From NCBI GenBank assembly GCA_943354075.1, contig CALRBL010000029.1, forward strand, positions 1 through 6,411: 6,411 nucleotides of DNA. Reading direction: 5' to 3'. Under the pieces are notes generated by a model. That model was not told where the DNA came from, searched no databases, and saw only the letters and a list, made by a program, of their open reading frames with translations. Origin of the DNA: Candidatus Nomurabacteria bacterium. Lineage in GTDB: Bacteria > Patescibacteriota > Minisyncoccia > Phycocordibacterales > CALRBL01. The translations under genes and the position numbers were made by a program. Positions 5,038-6,411 of the stretch are shown piece after piece (the stretch's first letter is position 1; each line of letters opens with the position of its first letter).

Positions 5038-5043
5038 AGACTA

Positions 5044-6399
5044 ATGGCGATACGCATTCCTCCTCAAAGTCTCGATTCAGAAAAAGCCTTTCTTGGCTCC
5101 ATACTTTTGCGTCCCGATTCGATGATCGAAGTGATGGACACCATCTCGGTCAATACGTTCTACGCTGAAAAACATCGCAATATTTACGCAACGATGATTG
5201 AGTTATTCGGCAAAGGTGAACCGATCGATCTCGTTTCCCTTTCTACACGTCTCAAAGAAAAATCAATGATTGATCAAGTGGGTGGAGGAACTTATCTCGC
5301 CGAACTTGTGAACTTTGTTCCCTCCTCTGCCAACCTATCGCACTACGGATCAATTATCGAGAAAAAACAGAAGATGCGTGGTCTTATCGAAGCTGCCGAA
5401 GGTATCGTGCATCTTGGCTACGACGAAGCCGGAGAATTGGATGAGATTCTCAATCAGGCAGAAAAAAGTATTTTCGAAGTTACGAACTACACCTCGAATC
5501 GCAAGTTCATCGAACTCAAAGATACCCTCATGGGTGCATGGGATCGTATCGACAAACTCCACAAGAATCAGGGAGAATTGCGTGGAGTACCAACTGGTTT
5601 CCCTGAACTCGATGACAAGCTTCTCGGTTTCCAAAAATCTGACCTCATCATCCTCGCTGCCCGACCTTCGATGGGAAAGACGTCTCTCGCTTTGGATATC
5701 GCACGCAAAGCAGCAGTCGAACACGGCATCCCTGTTGGAATCTTTTCTCTCGAAATGAGCGCAGATCAATTGGTAGATCGTATGCTTGCTGCACAGTCGA
5801 ATGTCGATTCGTGGAAACTGCGCACAGGAAAAAATCTTTCTCTCGAAGATGACTTCTCTCGTATTCGTGATGCCATGGATGTGCTTGCCAAAGCTCCTAT
5901 CTATATCGACGACCAACCTGGTAGCAATATTTTGAAGATGCGATCCATTACACGACGACTGAAAAGCGACAAAGGTGTCGGACTCATTATTGTCGACTAC
6001 CTTCAGCTCATGGAACCCGTGAAGACCAAAAATTCTGACAGCATGGTGAATCAGATCACTGAAATTTCGAAATCTCTCAAAAATCTCGCTCGTGAATTCG
6101 ATGTGCCCGTTATCGCCCTTTCACAGTTGAACCGTGCTGTTGAAGCGCGTGGAGGAGAACCAAGACTTTCTGACCTTCGTGATTCCGGATCCATTGAACA
6201 GGATGCCGACGTCGTAATGTTCATTCACCGTGAAGACAAGTACAACAAAGAATCAGATCGACCTGGTATTGCACGCATCATGATCGAAAAACATCGTAAT
6301 GGTCCCACCGGATTTGTCGAACTTTTCTTCAACGACAAGAAAACCACTTTCCAATCGATCGACAAAAATCAACACGGCGGAGACTTCGGAGGATTTTAA
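5044..6399 (+). CDS. dnaB: Replicative DNA helicase DnaB
   Basis: DnaB forms the hexamer that unwinds DNA at the replication fork using ATP. The 451-residue protein is complete and of normal length. The N-terminal helical domain (about 5-105) opens IPPQSLDSEKAFLGSIL and includes GGGTYLAEL. After a linker, the RecA-like domain (about 180-440) begins with TGFPELDDKLLGFQKSDLII. It contains Walker A ARPSMGKTS (206-214, Lys212), FSLEM with catalytic Glu237, Walker B LIIVDYLQL (Asp318), LSQLNR with Gln361, and KHRNGPTG, where Lys416 and Arg418 match the trans-acting finger. There is no intein, although DnaB is a common intein host. The tail is glycine-rich (HGGDFGGF). It starts 9 bp after the transporter stop, so the two may be cotranscribed. 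No Shine-Dalgarno site is present. Confidence 0.98.
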   Translation: MAIRIPPQSLDSEKAFLGSILLRPDSMIEVMDTISVNTFYAEKHRNIYATMIELFGKGEPIDLVSLSTRLKEKSMIDQVGGGTYLAELVNFVPSSANLSHYGSIIEKKQKMRGLIEAAEGIVHLGYDEAGELDEILNQAEKSIFEVTNYTSNRKFIELKDTLMGAWDRIDKLHKNQGELRGVPTGFPELDDKLLGFQKSDLIILAARPSMGKTSLALDIARKAAVEHGIPVGIFSLEMSADQLVDRMLAAQSNVDSWKLRTGKNLSLEDDFSRIRDAMDVLAKAPIYIDDQPGSNILKMRSITRRLKSDKGVGLIIVDYLQLMEPVKTKNSDSMVNQITEISKSLKNLAREFDVPVIALSQLNRAVEARGGEPRLSDLRDSGSIEQDADVVMFIHREDKYNKESDRPGIARIMIEKHRNGPTGFVELFFNDKKTTFQSIDKNQHGGDFGGF

Positions 6400-6411
6400 T
6401 ATTCATATACA

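Noticed and set aside
5350..5916. A 188-codon minus-strand frame opposite dnaB
   Set aside because: It is wholly antisense to the conserved DnaB core and has no domain or start signal; it is a by-product of dnaB codon use.

Overview
This window looks like a chromosomal segment of a Candidate Phyla Radiation (Patescibacteria) genome, most likely in the Parcubacteria. That is an inference from several signs. The proteins are short and streamlined. Two small envelope proteins have domains common in that group: a lytic-transglycosylase-like domain opening on ARCES, and a membrane-anchored Ada-like cysteine domain ending in a YxxSxxCK-type tail. None of the seven starts has a Shine-Dalgarno sequence. 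Ribosomal protein bL9 is present, although some other CPR lineages are reported to lack it. No rRNA, tRNA, CRISPR array, transposase or phage gene was seen.

Layout, left to right. Bases 1-120 are an anomalous GC-rich segment (79 of 120 bases are G or C) with no supported gene. Then come two minus-strand envelope genes: a lytic-transglycosylase-like protein (304-753) with a perfect terminator behind it, and a one-pass membrane protein with an Ada-like domain (1090-1437). Between them lies about 340 bp with a strong minus-strand promoter and an elaborate stem-loop leader in front of the transglycosylase gene. Divergent from these is rpmA (bL27, 1534-1806, plus), ending in a 34-nt perfect palindrome terminator. 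From about 1866 to 2054 there is a promoter, about 150 nt of non-coding structured sequence and a U8 terminator, which I read as a stand-alone small RNA of no recognised family. It converges on rplI (bL9, 2072-2515, minus), which follows ctpA (S41 C-terminal processing protease, 2555-3757, minus). A 38-bp divergent spacer with a palindromic -10 element separates ctpA from an NRAMP-fold metal transporter (3796-5034, plus), followed after 9 bp by dnaB (5044-6399, plus), complete and without an intein.

How the parts relate. Housekeeping genes (bL27, bL9, DnaB) are mixed with envelope genes (transglycosylase-like protein, anchored Ada-like protein, CtpA, transporter). rplI and dnaB are neighbours in many bacteria; here they are near each other but on opposite strands, with ctpA and the transporter between. 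Several -10-like elements lie only 6-9 nt before the start codon, and with the missing Shine-Dalgarno sites this suggests leaderless transcripts. The transglycosylase gene is the exception, with a long structured leader.

The items most worth a second look are the orphan small RNA, the structured leader, the apparently lost initiator of the transglycosylase signal peptide, and the transporter's non-canonical metal site (DPSG and SPY in place of DPGN and MPH).
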